Positions 41,819 through 51,405 are shown, numbered from the stretch's first letter. The stretch is DNA of 64,000 nt from Marinithermofilum abyssi (GCF_014641195.1 NZ_BMHQ01000007.1:62001-126000), one strand, 5' to 3'. Notes: generated by a model from the sequence alone, not told the origin. Numbers and translations are program-made.

Positions 41819-42847
41819 TTACTCTTCTCCCTCGTTTTTCAACCGGGTGGAATCCGCCAGTTCTATGCGGTATTCCAGCACCACTTGGTTGTCTTCAATC
41901 GTTTCGTCATTCATATACTTGGTCAACAGACGCATGGCTACCGCCCCGATATCGTACATGGGCACGGCTACAGTGCTCAGGCGGGGACGCACTTGGGAAG
42001 CCAGGGGAATATTGTCAAATCCGATGACCGACACGTCTTCCGGTACCTTTTTCCCTGCATCCTGCACGGCATGGATGGCACCGACCGCCATTTCATCATT
42101 CACTGCAAATACCGCAGTCGGCGGTTCCGGCAGGGCGAGCAATTCCTGCATGGCGTCCAGACCGGACTGGTAGCGATAGTTGCCCAAGCGAACCAATTCT
42201 TCTTCAAAGCCAATCCCGCTCTCCTCCAAGGCCTCCCGATAGCCCTGGTAACGAGGCTGCCCCATGATGGCATCAGTCAAAGGACCGCCAATCAATCCGA
42301 TCCGTTGATTTCCCTCCTTAATCAAGATAGAGGTGGCATCCTTGGCCGCCTTCACCTGATCGATGGTTACATAGGGGCGCTCTTCATCATGAGTAGCTGC
42401 CAGTACCACCGGGACAGAAGCACCGGCAAACACTTCCCGGTGTTCTTCCGTTACTTCGCCGCCCATAAAGAGCAACCCGTCCACCTGTTTCTCCAGCAAG
42501 GCATCGATCAGCTGCAACTCCTTATTTTTCTTCAAGTCGGAGTTGCACAAAATGATGTTGTAATGATACATATTGGCGATATCTTCAATTCCCCGGGTCA
42601 GTTCCGCGTAAAAAGCCGATGAGATATCCGGGATGACCACGCCTACCGTCGTCGTCTTCTTGCTGGCCAGCCCTCTGGCTACTGCGTTGGGACGGTAACC
42701 GAGACGACGAATCGTCTCCAACACCTTTTTCCTCGTGACAGGTTTCACATTGGGATTGCCGTTGACCACACGGGAAACCGTAGCCATGGAAACTCCCGCT
42801 TCCCTGGCTACATCATAAATCGTAATCGTTTCTTTTTTCTTTCCCAT
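41819..42847 (-). CDS. ccpA: Catabolite control protein A
   Basis: The LacI-type helix-turn-helix ([20 protein letters not shown]), the hinge [14 protein letters not shown] and the effector domain follow the CcpA pattern very closely, including residues around the HPr-Ser-P interface and [20 protein letters not shown]. It is 342 residues. CcpA with HPr-Ser-P mediates carbon catabolite repression. Its position beside aroA and near acuABC matches B. subtilis. Confidence 0.95.
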   Translation of the reverse strand: MGKKKETITIYDVAREAGVSMATVSRVVNGNPNVKPVTRKKVLETIRRLGYRPNAVARGLASKKTTTVGVVIPDISSAFYAELTRGIEDIANMYHYNIILCNSDLKKNKELQLIDALLEKQVDGLLFMGGEVTEEHREVFAGASVPVVLAATHDEERPYVTIDQVKAAKDATSILIKEGNQRIGLIGGPLTDAIMGQPRYQGYREALEESGIGFEEELVRLGNYRYQSGLDAMQELLALPEPPTAVFAVNDEMAVGAIHAVQDAGKKVPEDVSVIGFDNIPLASQVRPRLSTVAVPMYDIGAVAMRLLTKYMNDETIEDNQVVLEYRIELADSTRLKNEGEE

Positions 42848-42903
42848 TTATTCAATCACACCCAATTTCAAGTTTGCTATTTTCGATTGATGAATCCACT
42901 GTA

Positions 42904-42932
42904 AGGATACGACAAAACCTGACGCTGTGCAA
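42904..42932 (-). promoter_or_regulatory. Probable promoter of ccpA
   Basis: On the minus strand TTGCAC (42927-42932) and TATCCT (42904-42909) are 17 bases apart, about 55 bases before the ccpA start. Confidence 0.5.
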
Positions 42933-43109
42933 ACGCATTCGTTCTCCTAACTTTTTGGTTTTGGTTTATTTTGTCCAGTGAAAATAAAAAAGAACCGGAA
43001 AAACCGGTTTCGCTAAACTCCCTGCCGTCGCTCTCTCTCCGACGATTCTGCCCGCTCTGAAGCGATGACCGAAGCGGAGCAAAAAAGCCTGCTCTCCGCC
43101 TCGGTCCTG

Positions 43110-43186
43110 TGCATCAAAGCTGGGTATGTCGTTCAAAGGTCATTTTTTAGCAAACTCTCTTCTTTTTCAAAGATGGGCTTTATCAG
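43110..43186. repeat. Dispersed repeat relative overlapping the aroA 3' end
   Basis: GGGTATGTCGTTCAAAGGTC matches the block at 51337-51356, and CTCTTCTTTTTCAAAGATGG matches 1379-1398. The stretch ends CTTTATCAGC and runs into the last codons of aroA. Confidence 0.55.
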
Positions 43187-44270
43187 CCCCGACCAGTTCT
43201 TGGTTCAGGAAACCAGCGCGGCGCATCTCTTGCATAAACTTGTTGAACTGCTCGATATCGATCTGCTGGTTGGAATCGGACAATGCCACTGCGGGATTGG
43301 GGTGTACCTCCAGCATAATGCCGTCTGCACCGGCTGCCAGGGCCGCTTTCGCCACCGGAAGCTGGATGTCCCGACGACCCGTCGAGTGGGTGACGTCCAC
43401 AAAAACCGGCAGATGGCTTTCCTGTTTGATCAAGGGCACAGCGGAAATGTCCAGGGTGTTACGGGTCCATTTCTCATAGGTGCGGATCCCCCGCTCGCAC
43501 AGCATCACTTGGGTATTGCCCCTGGAAACGATGTACTCCGCCGCAAAGAGAAATTCCTCTACCGTCGCGGACATACCCCGTTTCAGCAATACCGGAGTCC
43601 GTGTCGAACCTGCGGCTTTCAACAATTCGAAGTTTTGCATATTGCGCGCGCCGATCTGAATCACGTCCACGTATTGTTCCGCCAGCTCCATATCAGCGGG
43701 ATTGACGATTTCGGAGACCACTTTCAAACCGGTTTCGTCCGCCACTTTGCGCAGAATTTTAAGGCCTTCTTCTCCCAGTCCCTGAAAATCGTAGGGAGAT
43801 GTCCGCGGTTTGAAAGCACCGCCTCGCAACAAGCGCACCCCTTGCTGCTTCAAGGCATGGGCGACTTGACGCACCTGCTCTTCCGATTCCACGGAACAGG
43901 GACCTGCGATCACCGTACTGCTTCCATTCCCTACAGCTTCTTCTCCCACTTGGACCACGGTATCTTCCGTTTGACGTTTCCGGCTGACCAACAGCACTTT
44001 TTTCTGATCCTGTTGTTGTAAGTCGAGGGAGGCTTTAAAAATCTGCTTAAACAGATGGCGAATCGTTCCATCGTCAAAGGGTCCCGTATTGGCTTGCACC
44101 AACCGATTCAGCATATCTTGTTCCCGAACCGGATCGTACTTATTAACCCCTTGTTGCTTCTTGACTTCACCGATCTGTTGGACAACGGCTGCCCGTTGAT
44201 TCATTAATTCCAAGAGCTTTCCATTGATTTCATCCAGTTGCTGACGCAATTCTTCCAGCTTGTTGCTCAT
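43167..44270 (-). CDS. aroA: 3-deoxy-7-phosphoheptulonate synthase with N-terminal chorismate mutase domain
   Basis: Residues 1-90 form an AroQ-type chorismate mutase ([40 protein letters not shown]). Residues 110-360 are a type I-beta DAHP synthase ([62 protein letters not shown]). In Bacillus the fused mutase domain acts as the prephenate/chorismate sensor for feedback control. The 367-residue length is typical. Gene naming follows B. subtilis; other species use aroF or aroG. Confidence 0.95.
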   Translation of the reverse strand: MSNKLEELRQQLDEINGKLLELMNQRAAVVQQIGEVKKQQGVNKYDPVREQDMLNRLVQANTGPFDDGTIRHLFKQIFKASLDLQQQDQKKVLLVSRKRQTEDTVVQVGEEAVGNGSSTVIAGPCSVESEEQVRQVAHALKQQGVRLLRGGAFKPRTSPYDFQGLGEEGLKILRKVADETGLKVVSEIVNPADMELAEQYVDVIQIGARNMQNFELLKAAGSTRTPVLLKRGMSATVEEFLFAAEYIVSRGNTQVMLCERGIRTYEKWTRNTLDISAVPLIKQESHLPVFVDVTHSTGRRDIQLPVAKAALAAGADGIMLEVHPNPAVALSDSNQQIDIEQFNKFMQEMRRAGFLNQELVGADKAHL

Positions 44271-44352
44271 TGGAGGACCTCCCTCAAAAGATATTTAACG
44301 GTTATTATATCGAACCATCGAGTACCTGTCAGTGGGTAATGATTGTTTTAAA

Positions 44353-44377
44353 CAAAAAAATACACCCAAAGGGTGTG
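44353..44377 (-). terminator. Terminator of the sigma/anti-sigma operon
   Basis: On the minus strand ACACCC and GGGTGT are followed by ATTTTTTTG. It lies 14 bases past the anti-sigma gene. Confidence 0.7.
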
Positions 44378-44390
44378 GATGTGAACCAAG

Positions 44391-45149
44391 TCAGCGCAAG
44401 GATTGCGTAGTTGCCAATTTATCAAACCAACGCGCGATATTTTCTTCTTTTTGTGGAAACGTAAATGTCTGCACATGCGGTTGTTCTCCCGTGGTTAAAA
44501 TGACGGAAGTAGGAAAAGCCATGTTGCGTAGGGATGAGTAGTTTTTCTCTACATCCAACCCGGCGGTTTTGGCGAGAGAGATCAAGGTTTTATTATCTGG
44601 AACACGAACGAAGACCAAACGTTTAAATTCCCGGTACCACGGGGGCCGATCCTTGATCAAAATGGGGACTGCACTGGGATACACCCACGCCGTCTCCGTA
44701 TCGACATCTTCCGTTCCGCTCCGGGGCGGAATCACATGAATGTAATCTCCATCGGGAATGTGCAGTTTTTCCGATTGCGTAGCCAGCACCGCCACTTGTG
44801 ACCGGACGGTGTCCGTGTTGCCTGCGGACGAAGTAGCCACCGATCTGACCGAGGAAGTGCCAGGGAGATCGGCCTGCTCCCGTTCCATCTGGGGGGAAAA
44901 ATACACCATGGCAAAGATGGTCGTGTAGACTGCGACCCATTTGAATAACGTGGGCATATGGAACTGCCGGTCAGCTTCTGCATGCAGGCGTATTTCCTCC
45001 AGGGATTGGACGAGGGCGATCATCTCCTGCAGGTTTGATCTACATTCTTCACAATCGGCAGCATGCCGGCGCAACCGCACACGATCCTCCGCTGTAATCT
45101 CTTGGTCCACATACAACTGAATCAGCCGATCCATATCCCTGCAAGACAT
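44391..45149 (-). CDS. Membrane anti-sigma factor with a zinc-finger (zf-HC2) domain
   Basis: The N-terminus carries the ZAS pattern H-x3-C-x2-C (RRHAADCEECRSNL, about residues 28-41). One membrane helix follows (LFKWVAVYTTIFAMVYF, about 68-84) and then an extracytoplasmic domain of about 165 residues with no family I recognise. Such proteins hold ECF sigma factors inactive until a membrane signal. It follows the sigma gene by 12 bases, the standard partner arrangement. Length is 252. Confidence 0.85.
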   Translation of the reverse strand: MSCRDMDRLIQLYVDQEITAEDRVRLRRHAADCEECRSNLQEMIALVQSLEEIRLHAEADRQFHMPTLFKWVAVYTTIFAMVYFSPQMEREQADLPGTSSVRSVATSSAGNTDTVRSQVAVLATQSEKLHIPDGDYIHVIPPRSGTEDVDTETAWVYPSAVPILIKDRPPWYREFKRLVFVRVPDNKTLISLAKTAGLDVEKNYSSLRNMAFPTSVILTTGEQPHVQTFTFPQKEENIARWFDKLATTQSLR

Positions 45150-45161
45150 TCATTGATCCCC

Positions 45162-45698
45162 TTACTTTTTGGAGAGTCGCTCCTTCAACATCTTCCGCGC
45201 GCGAAACAGCTGGGTTTTCACCGTCCCCTCGGGAATCTCCAAGGTTTCGCTGATCTCGGTATAGGAGTAGGAGTGAAAGTGGCGCAACACGATCACCCTC
45301 CGGTAAATCTCCGGAAGATCTTGAATCTCCTCTTTTACCCGTTCCAGCAATAACCGCTGTTCCACTTGCTCCTCCACCGACATCATATTGGTGGAATGAG
45401 GCGGTTCTGATTGAATAAACGCATCTTCCAGTGCAACCAGTTTCAAACTTTTTTTCCGTTTTTGATCCCGAAAGCGATTGGTCATCATCGTGCGCAGCCA
45501 TGCTTTCAGGGACTTTTCATAAACGTATTTACTCGACTTCCGGTGGGCCTGCCAAATCGTTTCCTGGGTCAGATCTTTGGCATCCTCCGGATTTCCGGTC
45601 AGACGGTATGCGATGGAATACAGGTAACGGCGGTGTTGTTGCAACCGCTCCAGAAACTCGTCCGTTACCGTCCTTTTGCCCGTATCTTCTAAACTCAT
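45162..45698 (-). CDS. ECF-type RNA polymerase sigma factor
   Basis: Region 2 (YLYSIAYRLTGNPEDAKDLTQET, then LKAWLRTMMTNRFRDQKRKK) and region 4 (DLPEIYRRVIVLRHFHSYSYTEISETLEIPEGTVKTQLFRARKM) identify a sigma-70 family ECF factor. It is 178 residues. The ATG at 45698 is preceded by CAGGAGG; upstream in-frame codons have no site. The DLTQET motif and region 4 are complete. Subgroup (SigW, SigM, SigV or YlaC-like) is not clear. No autoregulatory promoter is obvious. Confidence 0.9.
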   Translation of the reverse strand: MSLEDTGKRTVTDEFLERLQQHRRYLYSIAYRLTGNPEDAKDLTQETIWQAHRKSSKYVYEKSLKAWLRTMMTNRFRDQKRKKSLKLVALEDAFIQSEPPHSTNMMSVEEQVEQRLLLERVKEEIQDLPEIYRRVIVLRHFHSYSYTEISETLEIPEGTVKTQLFRARKMLKERLSKK

Positions 45699-45895
45699 AA
45701 CAACCTCCTGAATGTTCTCGGTTGCGATTTTCGTTATTTCATCCATAAAAGAAGAACAAAAAAAACAGATAAAGGCCAGGTTACACTTAAAAGGGAAACA
45801 TGTCCAACGAAAAAGCACAACCCACTTCCAACGGAATGGGTGACTGCATGGTCGCGTATACTGTCGCTATCTCTGATATATACTTGATTTTGCAG

Positions 45896-46318
45896 TTAAT
45901 CGCTCAGAAGAACCACTCCAACTACCACCAACACGATGCCGGCTGCTTTGGCCGGGGTAACCGTCTCTCCAAAAATAAGGACCGACAAAAGAAATGCCAA
46001 CACCGGAAAACTCCCTACCACCGGCATCACCCGGCCCACTTCGCCGTACTGAAGCGCCTTGAAATAAAAAAATTGCGCAAACAGTACCCCGAACATACCG
46101 CCCAACACGATATACATCAGGGAGCGCCCGTCCGGCATCACCCAAGTTCCCGACTTTGCACTTCCCAACATAAATAAGGAAACCAACAGGGTAGTAATCC
46201 CCGCCCGAATCAACAACGCCGTCGTTGGCTCCGTCCGTTCCAAGCCCAACTTCTCAAAAATGGGGGCGATGCCGAAGCTGAGTGCCGCCAGCAGTGCATA
46301 TAAGAATTCTTTGCTCAT
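45896..46318 (-). CDS. Half-size EamA/DMT-type membrane protein
   Basis: At 140 residues it holds a single EamA domain of five hydrophobic helices (LLAALSFGIAPIFEKLGLER, MYIVLGGMFGVLFAQFFYF, AFLLSVLIFGE, AGIVLVVVGVVLL). Full-length DMT transporters have two such domains, so this one probably acts as a dimer. The ATG at 46318 is preceded by a G-rich site. Substrate unknown. Confidence 0.85.
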   Translation of the reverse strand: MSKEFLYALLAALSFGIAPIFEKLGLERTEPTTALLIRAGITTLLVSLFMLGSAKSGTWVMPDGRSLMYIVLGGMFGVLFAQFFYFKALQYGEVGRVMPVVGSFPVLAFLLSVLIFGETVTPAKAAGIVLVVVGVVLLSD

Positions 46319-46486
46319 GTTCCTGTCCCCCAACGTTCAGTTTGTCCCATATATATGAGTGAGGAGGACAAGATAGACATGGCGATAGGCATAAAAAAGC
46401 TTGACGATTGATCTTGCATTCGTACTGCTCGTCACTTCCATACCTTGGAGTAGGTTTTGCGAATTTCCCCATAAAAAATATCCCCT

Positions 46487-46541
46487 CCAAGTTAACAGTA
46501 AGGGGGTTGCTTCTTACTGTCACCCAGAGGGGATCATATCA
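46487..46541 (-). terminator. Large terminator hairpin after the YtxH gene
   Basis: ATCCCCTC...GAGGGGAT encloses ACAGTAAG...CTTACTGT. On the minus strand the stem is followed by ATTTTTTAT, just past the gene end. Confidence 0.75.
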
Positions 46542-46556
46542 ATGCGGCTTTTTTCC

Positions 46557-46811
46557 TTACGCCTTTTTCTTGGACATGGCCTCTTTCAGGTCGATCCATT
46601 TTTCAGAAGCGGTGCTTTTCACTTCAACCGCGTGTTCAGCAACATCGCCCATCTGTTCTTTCAACAGTTCCTTGGCAACAGCAAGTCCTTTCAGGAGATC
46701 TTCGCGGGTTTCCTTCCGTGTCAACAGAAGGGTCGCAGCAGCACCCACCAATCCGCCGATGACAGCCCCCACAAATACACCTTTGCCTTTGCATCCGTGT
46801 TGATCGGCCAT
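46557..46811 (-). CDS. ytxH: YtxH-family general stress protein
   Basis: The 84-residue protein has a glycine-rich N-terminal membrane segment (GVFVGAVIGGLVGAAATLLL) followed by a charged amphipathic helix, the YtxH/gas-vesicle-like (DUF4337-like) layout. In B. subtilis ytxGHJ is a general stress operon next to ccpA-aroA, which matches the location. Here ytxJ has separated and lies about 9 kb away. Confidence 0.85.
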   Translation of the reverse strand: MADQHGCKGKGVFVGAVIGGLVGAAATLLLTRKETREDLLKGLAVAKELLKEQMGDVAEHAVEVKSTASEKWIDLKEAMSKKKA

Positions 46812-46827
46812 AGTCTATCCCCTTTCG

Positions 46828-47241
46828 TTATTTCACTTTCATCGGTTTATGTTGTGAACTCCGGGACCCGCGCAACCGGTGAATCCAGCTCAAACCGGTA
46901 TCCGCCAGGGCAACCACCCTTCCCAATCTTTCCTTGTATTGAACAGCCGTACGGGATATGCCGGTAGATAATTCCTGCAGACTGGTTCCCACTTGTCCGA
47001 GGGAGTCGAACAGAGCGTCCGTCTTCTGGGTTTTTACCCGGATCTCTTCCACCAATTGACGGGTTTCCCGGAGAGTCCGGTTGGTTTCTTCCACTACCTC
47101 ATCCACTTTGGGCTTTAAATGGTTCAGAGTCTGATCCAAGGTGTCCAGTGTTCGGTTCACCTTTTTCAGGGAAAGGATCAAATAGATTACAAGTGCAACG
47201 ACTGCTGCGGCCATGACAGCCACACTGATTTCGATTACCAC
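46828..47241 (-). CDS. ytxG: DUF948 protein (YtxG-like)
   Basis: The GTG at 47241 follows GGAGGAGGGACA and gives 137 residues with an N-terminal membrane helix (AVMAAAVVALVIYLILSLKK) and a long coiled coil (LDTLDQTLNHLKPKVDEVVE, EETNRTLRETRQLVEEI), as in DUF948. Role in stress is inferred from B. subtilis ytxG. It precedes ytxH by 17 bases. A longer ATG-started form (to 47322) lacks a ribosome-binding site. Confidence 0.85.
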   Translation of the reverse strand: MVIEISVAVMAAAVVALVIYLILSLKKVNRTLDTLDQTLNHLKPKVDEVVEETNRTLRETRQLVEEIRVKTQKTDALFDSLGQVGTSLQELSTGISRTAVQYKERLGRVVALADTGLSWIHRLRGSRSSQHKPMKVK

Positions 47242-47365
47242 TGTCCCTCCTCCTTCCTTCCACCTGTTCCCCAGAGATTCCCGCTGAAACGCAACACAGG
47301 AGGCTGACATCGTCAGAAACATTCGTGAAAAAGGACATCTATCACAAAGGATACCATTTCCAAAG

Positions 47366-47396
47366 CAAAAAAGCCTCCCTGAGGAAGGCTTTTTTC
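47366..47396 (-). terminator. Terminator of nagZ
   Basis: AAAAAAGCCT and AGGCTTTTTT pair around CCCTGAGGA, ten bases after the nagZ stop. Confidence 0.8.
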
Positions 47397-47405
47397 AAAT
47401 GAAAT

Positions 47406-49157
47406 TCACTTTTTCAGGGACAAACCGTACCCCATCGGATAGCGGCCGGGAATTTCCACCGGCAATCGTCCCGCAGCCTCTGCCTCTCCGGCAACAATCC
47501 GGGCGGCTTCCCTCAGCGAAGCGGGGTGAGCACTGTACAGTGCCAGATAGGGAACCTCTTTTGGCAACCCGAGAACATCATAGGGAGTATCCAAACCCAA
47601 AACCACCACCGGCTTGCGTGTCGAATAAATCCCTCGAACGGCCTTCTGCTGCCCTTTGTGTAACTGGGATTGGGAAACAGCTACGATCACCGCGTCCACT
47701 TTTTTCCCTGCCTCGATCAATAAATGCACTTCTTTCGGATCGGGATCAAGGGACATTTCACGGGAGGCTGCCTGGAAACCCGACTCTCGGAACGCCTGTG
47801 CCAACAACTCCCCGCGAACAGGTGCAATCACCAGCAGCCTCCTGTGTTTCTCCGATTTCAGCGGAAGGATGTTTTGCGGGTTTTGTACCAGAGTAACTGC
47901 ACGTTCGGCGATCTCTTCCGCAATCCGGCTGCAATTTTTCTCCGCCGGCAGAGATTTCGGCGTGGGTTCCCGCACGATTGAATGGGCCCCCAGTCGTTGC
48001 TGCTTTAACTGCAAGATGCGCCGTACGGACTGGTCGATCCGTTTTTCGGGAATCGTCCCCTGCCGGACTGCGTTCACCAGCGCTGCCATCGCCTTTTGCT
48101 GTACGACCTCATCATGGGAAATCAGGATGAGATCGGCACCAGCCTGAACCGCCCGCACCGCTGCTTTGGCCGAGCCGAAGTGTTCTGCAATCGCCCCCAT
48201 TTCCATATCATCGGTGATGATCACCCCCTGGTACCCCATCCGCTCCCGAAGCAAACCGGTCAATACCCGGTGGGACAAGGTACCCGGTATCCCCCCTTTC
48301 CCTTCAATCGCCGGAAACGTGATATGGGCCGACATGACGGCATCCACCCCTCGTTGGATCGCTTGCCGAAAAGGGACCAGCTCCACCTCATGCAGCCGTT
48401 TCATGCTGTGGTTCACTGTCGGCAAATCCAGATGGGAGTCCGTATCCGTATCCCCGTGTCCCGGAAAATGCTTTACCGCCGTTAATACCTGTCCTTCATG
48501 ATAGCCACGGATCTGCGCCAAGCCCATCACCGCTGTCAACTCAGGATCTCCGGAAAAAGAGCGCACACCGATGACCGGGTTGGCGGCATTGTTGTTCACG
48601 TCCATCACGGGTGCCAAATTCATATGGATCCCCATGGATCGCAACTCTGCTCCCGTTATTTTCCCCGCCTGAAACGCCAGAGCGGGATCCCGGGTGGCTC
48701 CCAGTGCCATATTGCCGGGAAATGGGGTCACTCCTTCATCAAAACGGCTTACCTTGCCCCCTTCCTGATCCACACTGATCAACAAGGGAATCCCCGGAGA
48801 GGAACCCAACGCATGACCTTGCAATTGCCGGGTCAGCCGAGTTACCTGACGGGGACTCTCAATATTGCGGTCAAACAAAATCATGCCTCCAACGTGGTAC
48901 TTCTGCACCAGACGGAGAGCTTGCCTGTTCATTTCATAGGCCGGGGCATCGCCGTTGTGAAAGCCGACCATCAGCATTTGCCCCACTTTTTCTTCCAATG
49001 TCATGTGTGCCAGCATCCGATCGGGCCAATCCTCGCCACGGGGATCCGGTAATCCCGCCACCGAGGTGGCCGCCGGCTCCGAAGAGGAAAGTATCACAGC
49101 CAAAATACCGAATAATACCAAACCCGCTGCACCGCGAATCCACCTTTGCACAACCAT
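47406..49157 (-). CDS. nagZ: Glycoside hydrolase family 3 beta-N-acetylhexosaminidase (NagZ-like)
   Basis: A hydrophobic N-terminus (about residues 10-27) suggests secretion or membrane anchoring. The GH3 domain contains SVDQEGGKVSRF, GRYFPGHGDT-like text as KHFPGHGDTDTDSH (catalytic His/Asp dyad) and the nucleophile in VIITDDMEMGAI. A C-terminal GH3 domain follows. The 583 residues match the Bacillus NagZ/YbbD, which cleaves GlcNAc from muropeptides outside the cell. A GTG two codons in, better spaced from GAGGAGG, is an alternative start. Confidence 0.9.
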   Translation of the reverse strand: MVVQRWIRGAAGLVLFGILAVILSSSEPAATSVAGLPDPRGEDWPDRMLAHMTLEEKVGQMLMVGFHNGDAPAYEMNRQALRLVQKYHVGGMILFDRNIESPRQVTRLTRQLQGHALGSSPGIPLLISVDQEGGKVSRFDEGVTPFPGNMALGATRDPALAFQAGKITGAELRSMGIHMNLAPVMDVNNNAANPVIGVRSFSGDPELTAVMGLAQIRGYHEGQVLTAVKHFPGHGDTDTDSHLDLPTVNHSMKRLHEVELVPFRQAIQRGVDAVMSAHITFPAIEGKGGIPGTLSHRVLTGLLRERMGYQGVIITDDMEMGAIAEHFGSAKAAVRAVQAGADLILISHDEVVQQKAMAALVNAVRQGTIPEKRIDQSVRRILQLKQQRLGAHSIVREPTPKSLPAEKNCSRIAEEIAERAVTLVQNPQNILPLKSEKHRRLLVIAPVRGELLAQAFRESGFQAASREMSLDPDPKEVHLLIEAGKKVDAVIVAVSQSQLHKGQQKAVRGIYSTRKPVVVLGLDTPYDVLGLPKEVPYLALYSAHPASLREAARIVAGEAEAAGRLPVEIPGRYPMGYGLSLKK

Positions 49158-49336
49158 TCCTCCTCGATCGGTTCTATCTTGCGTCTATCCCGTTTATTAT
49201 ATCGGTTTCCAACCCGACCGGACAGGAAGGAGAACCGAATGTTGGAAGAATGCCTTTTTCTAAATGTTCGGAGGTGTGGTATAAGTGAATCGGGGCAGTT
49301 ATAATGGTGTGGGAATAGAATGACGAGGTGATCAGG

Positions 49337-50422
49337 TTGGGAGATAAAAAAAGCATCGTGGTCCTTAAAGGAGACCAAACGGGCCAAGAACTTCTGGATG
49401 AAGCCTTGCGCGTTCTAGCGCCGGAAGTGATCGGTTTTGACATCGAGTTTCAATCCTATGATTTGAGCCTGGAACATCGCCGCGCCACCAACAACGAAGT
49501 AGTGTATGAAGCAGCCCGGGCCATGAAGGAAGCCGGCTACGGGTTGAAAGCAGCGACCATTACGCCGGAAGAGAAAGGGGACGTGGGCAGTCCCAACGCC
49601 ATTCTGCGAAAAGAGATTGACGGGAAGGTGATTATCCGGACCGGCCGCCGCATCCCCGGCGTTCATCCGGTAGCCGGGATTTTCGCTCCCATTTCCGTCA
49701 TCCGCATGGCCGTAGGCGATGCTTATGGCGCCAAAGAGTGGCGCGAAGGAGAAGGTATCAACGAAGTTTCCTACCGGACTGAATCCATCGACCGGAAAAC
49801 CTGCCGGGCCGTGGCGGAGTATGCTTTCCGCCACGCAAAACATACCAACGGCAAAGTATTTGGCGGCCCCAAATATACGGTCAGCCCGGTGTATGAAGGC
49901 ATGCTAAAGGAAGAGATGGACGAAGCCAGCAAACGGTATCCGGACGTTCCCTATGAGCCGCAGCTGATCGATGCCACTTACGCACTCCTTTTGAGCAATC
50001 CGGGAGACCAACCCCTGGTAATCCCCGCCCTCAACCGGGACGGCGACTGTCTCAGCGATCTGGTGCTGCAACTGTATGGCTCGATCGCCGGATCCGAGTC
50101 GATCCTGATAAGCTTCGATGAGGACTTCAACCCGCAAGTCGTGATGGCGGAAGCTCCTCACGGAACGGCACCCTCCCTCTTCGGCAAAAATGTGGCCAAC
50201 CCGATGGCGATGATTCTCGCCAGTGCATCGCTGTTGAGCCATTTCCACGAAACGAAGGCATCCAGCGCTTCCCGCGCCATCTATGAAGCTACCATCGAAG
50301 CTGTACGCGAAGGTGTCCGCACTGCGGATCTGGGCGGCAGCGCCACCACTTCGGAGTTCACCGACGAAGTGATCCGGAAGGTACAATCCAAGCTGGATGT
50401 ATGGAGCAGCCTGCAAATGTGA
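49337..50422 (+). CDS. Isocitrate/isopropylmalate dehydrogenase family protein
   Basis: The 361-residue protein has the beta-decarboxylating dehydrogenase fold: GDQTGQELLDEALRVLAPEV near the start, NRDGDCLSDLVLQLYGSIAG (substrate and metal Asp residues, about 235-255) and EAPHGTAPSLFGKNVANPMA (NAD-binding loop, about 273-292). The usual GDGIGPE reads GDQTGQE, so the substrate is uncertain. A TTG at 49337 follows GAGGTGATC; a GTG at 49328 has no site. It lies alone and is closed by a strong terminator. Confidence 0.85.
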   Translation: MGDKKSIVVLKGDQTGQELLDEALRVLAPEVIGFDIEFQSYDLSLEHRRATNNEVVYEAARAMKEAGYGLKAATITPEEKGDVGSPNAILRKEIDGKVIIRTGRRIPGVHPVAGIFAPISVIRMAVGDAYGAKEWREGEGINEVSYRTESIDRKTCRAVAEYAFRHAKHTNGKVFGGPKYTVSPVYEGMLKEEMDEASKRYPDVPYEPQLIDATYALLLSNPGDQPLVIPALNRDGDCLSDLVLQLYGSIAGSESILISFDEDFNPQVVMAEAPHGTAPSLFGKNVANPMAMILASASLLSHFHETKASSASRAIYEATIEAVREGVRTADLGGSATTSEFTDEVIRKVQSKLDVWSSLQM

Positions 50423-50430
50423 AGAGCCGT

Positions 50431-50466
50431 CAGAAAACCCCCTTGCAGCTGTAAGGGGGTTTTCTG
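50431..50466 (+). terminator. Terminator of the dehydrogenase gene
   Basis: CAGAAAACCCCCTTGCAG and TAAGGGGGTTTTCTG form a near-perfect stem directly after the stop. Confidence 0.9.
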
Positions 50467-50566
50467 ATGGCGAAAACGCCGTATTTGATGGGATTTATTT
50501 TTTCGTTTTGCCTTTCCTCTTCCTCCGATATAATTTTCTTGAGATTTTACATCAAGGAGGTACTCT

Positions 50567-50998
50567 ATGAAAGAAGAAGACTATACCCCTCTTCACCGTC
50601 TGATCGTCAAAGCACCGGAAGGAATATGGTTAGCGGGCGTAACGGGGCTGGGTTACTTTTCGGCGTATTTGGGTGAATTGGGTTATAAGTCTCACTTTCG
50701 GATCCCCTCCATGTTTGTGGAAATCACGTTAAACGGACTGGTATTGGCGGTTTGTATCATTATCGCCGCGCTGTTGATCACGTATCTGACAGTGGCGGTA
50801 CCGTATTTCAGCAAGTACGGCAAGTATTTGTTCCCCGTTCTCATTCCCTTGTCCGTCGGACTGATCATCGGGCTGAAGCTGGGATTTGTCTTTAACTGGT
50901 CCCAGAATTGGATGATGGTATTGCTCTTATTCTTTCATATGGTTTTGTTGTGGGTGTTTTTCCGTTATGCCAAAAAACCGGAAGAGGGTCGGGTTTAA
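50567..50998 (+). CDS. Hypothetical membrane protein, probably the 5' part of a frameshifted gene
   Basis: The 143-residue product has at least three hydrophobic helices (about 52-74, 86-106 and 114-132) after a polar start (MKEEDYTPLHRLIVKAPEG). The AAGGAGG site before the ATG is excellent. The frame ends GRV just as another good frame begins at the same place. I do not recognise the family. Confidence 0.75.
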   Translation: MKEEDYTPLHRLIVKAPEGIWLAGVTGLGYFSAYLGELGYKSHFRIPSMFVEITLNGLVLAVCIIIAALLITYLTVAVPYFSKYGKYLFPVLIPLSVGLIIGLKLGFVFNWSQNWMMVLLLFFHMVLLWVFFRYAKKPEEGRV

Positions 50999-51279
50999 TC
51001 ACCGTCAGTTTGTTTATCTTCCTGGTGATGTCGATCTCGTATACCAGCGGAGCGATCATTGCGAAAAATCAACAATACTATCTCGTCTCTGACGGGGCTC
51101 GGCCCATGGTAGTGGTGGATACATACCGGGACGCCTTCGTTGTCGCTCCCTTGGATAAGGAAAATCACTTGATCCATCCCCGTTATCATTTTGTGCACCT
51201 GGAATCCAGTGCCAATGAAAAATTGCGTTTTCATATGGAATCGGTAGGGCCGCTCCGGGTGATTCCGACGGAACGTTAA
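50985..51279 (+). pseudogene. Frameshifted continuation of the upstream membrane protein
   Basis: The frame that takes over near 50985 encodes a membrane helix (GLITVSLFIFLVMSISYTSG) and a soluble end (YYLVSDGARPMVVVDTYRDA). No start codon or site fits a separate gene, and the join would give one protein of about 235 residues. I infer a single-base frameshift near 50985-50998, either a real mutation or a sequence error. Confidence 0.5.
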
Positions 51280-51299
51280 CACCATCCGTACGGGCTGAA

Positions 51300-51405
51300 C
51301 AGCTTGATGACAAACTTGTCCCACTAATCAAAGCGGGGTACGTCGTTCAAAGGTCGCTCCTTGTGAGATGTGCTCTCTGCTTCCGAAGATAGGCTTTTGT
51401 CAGCA
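51300..51405. repeat. Copy of the dispersed intergenic repeat family (short form)
   Basis: It begins CTTGATGACAAACTTGTC and ends GGCTTTTGTCAGCAGCCTC, so its ends are inverted. The middle GGGTACGTCGTTCAAAGGTC matches 43118-43140. It lies downstream of the frameshifted membrane gene. Confidence 0.6.
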
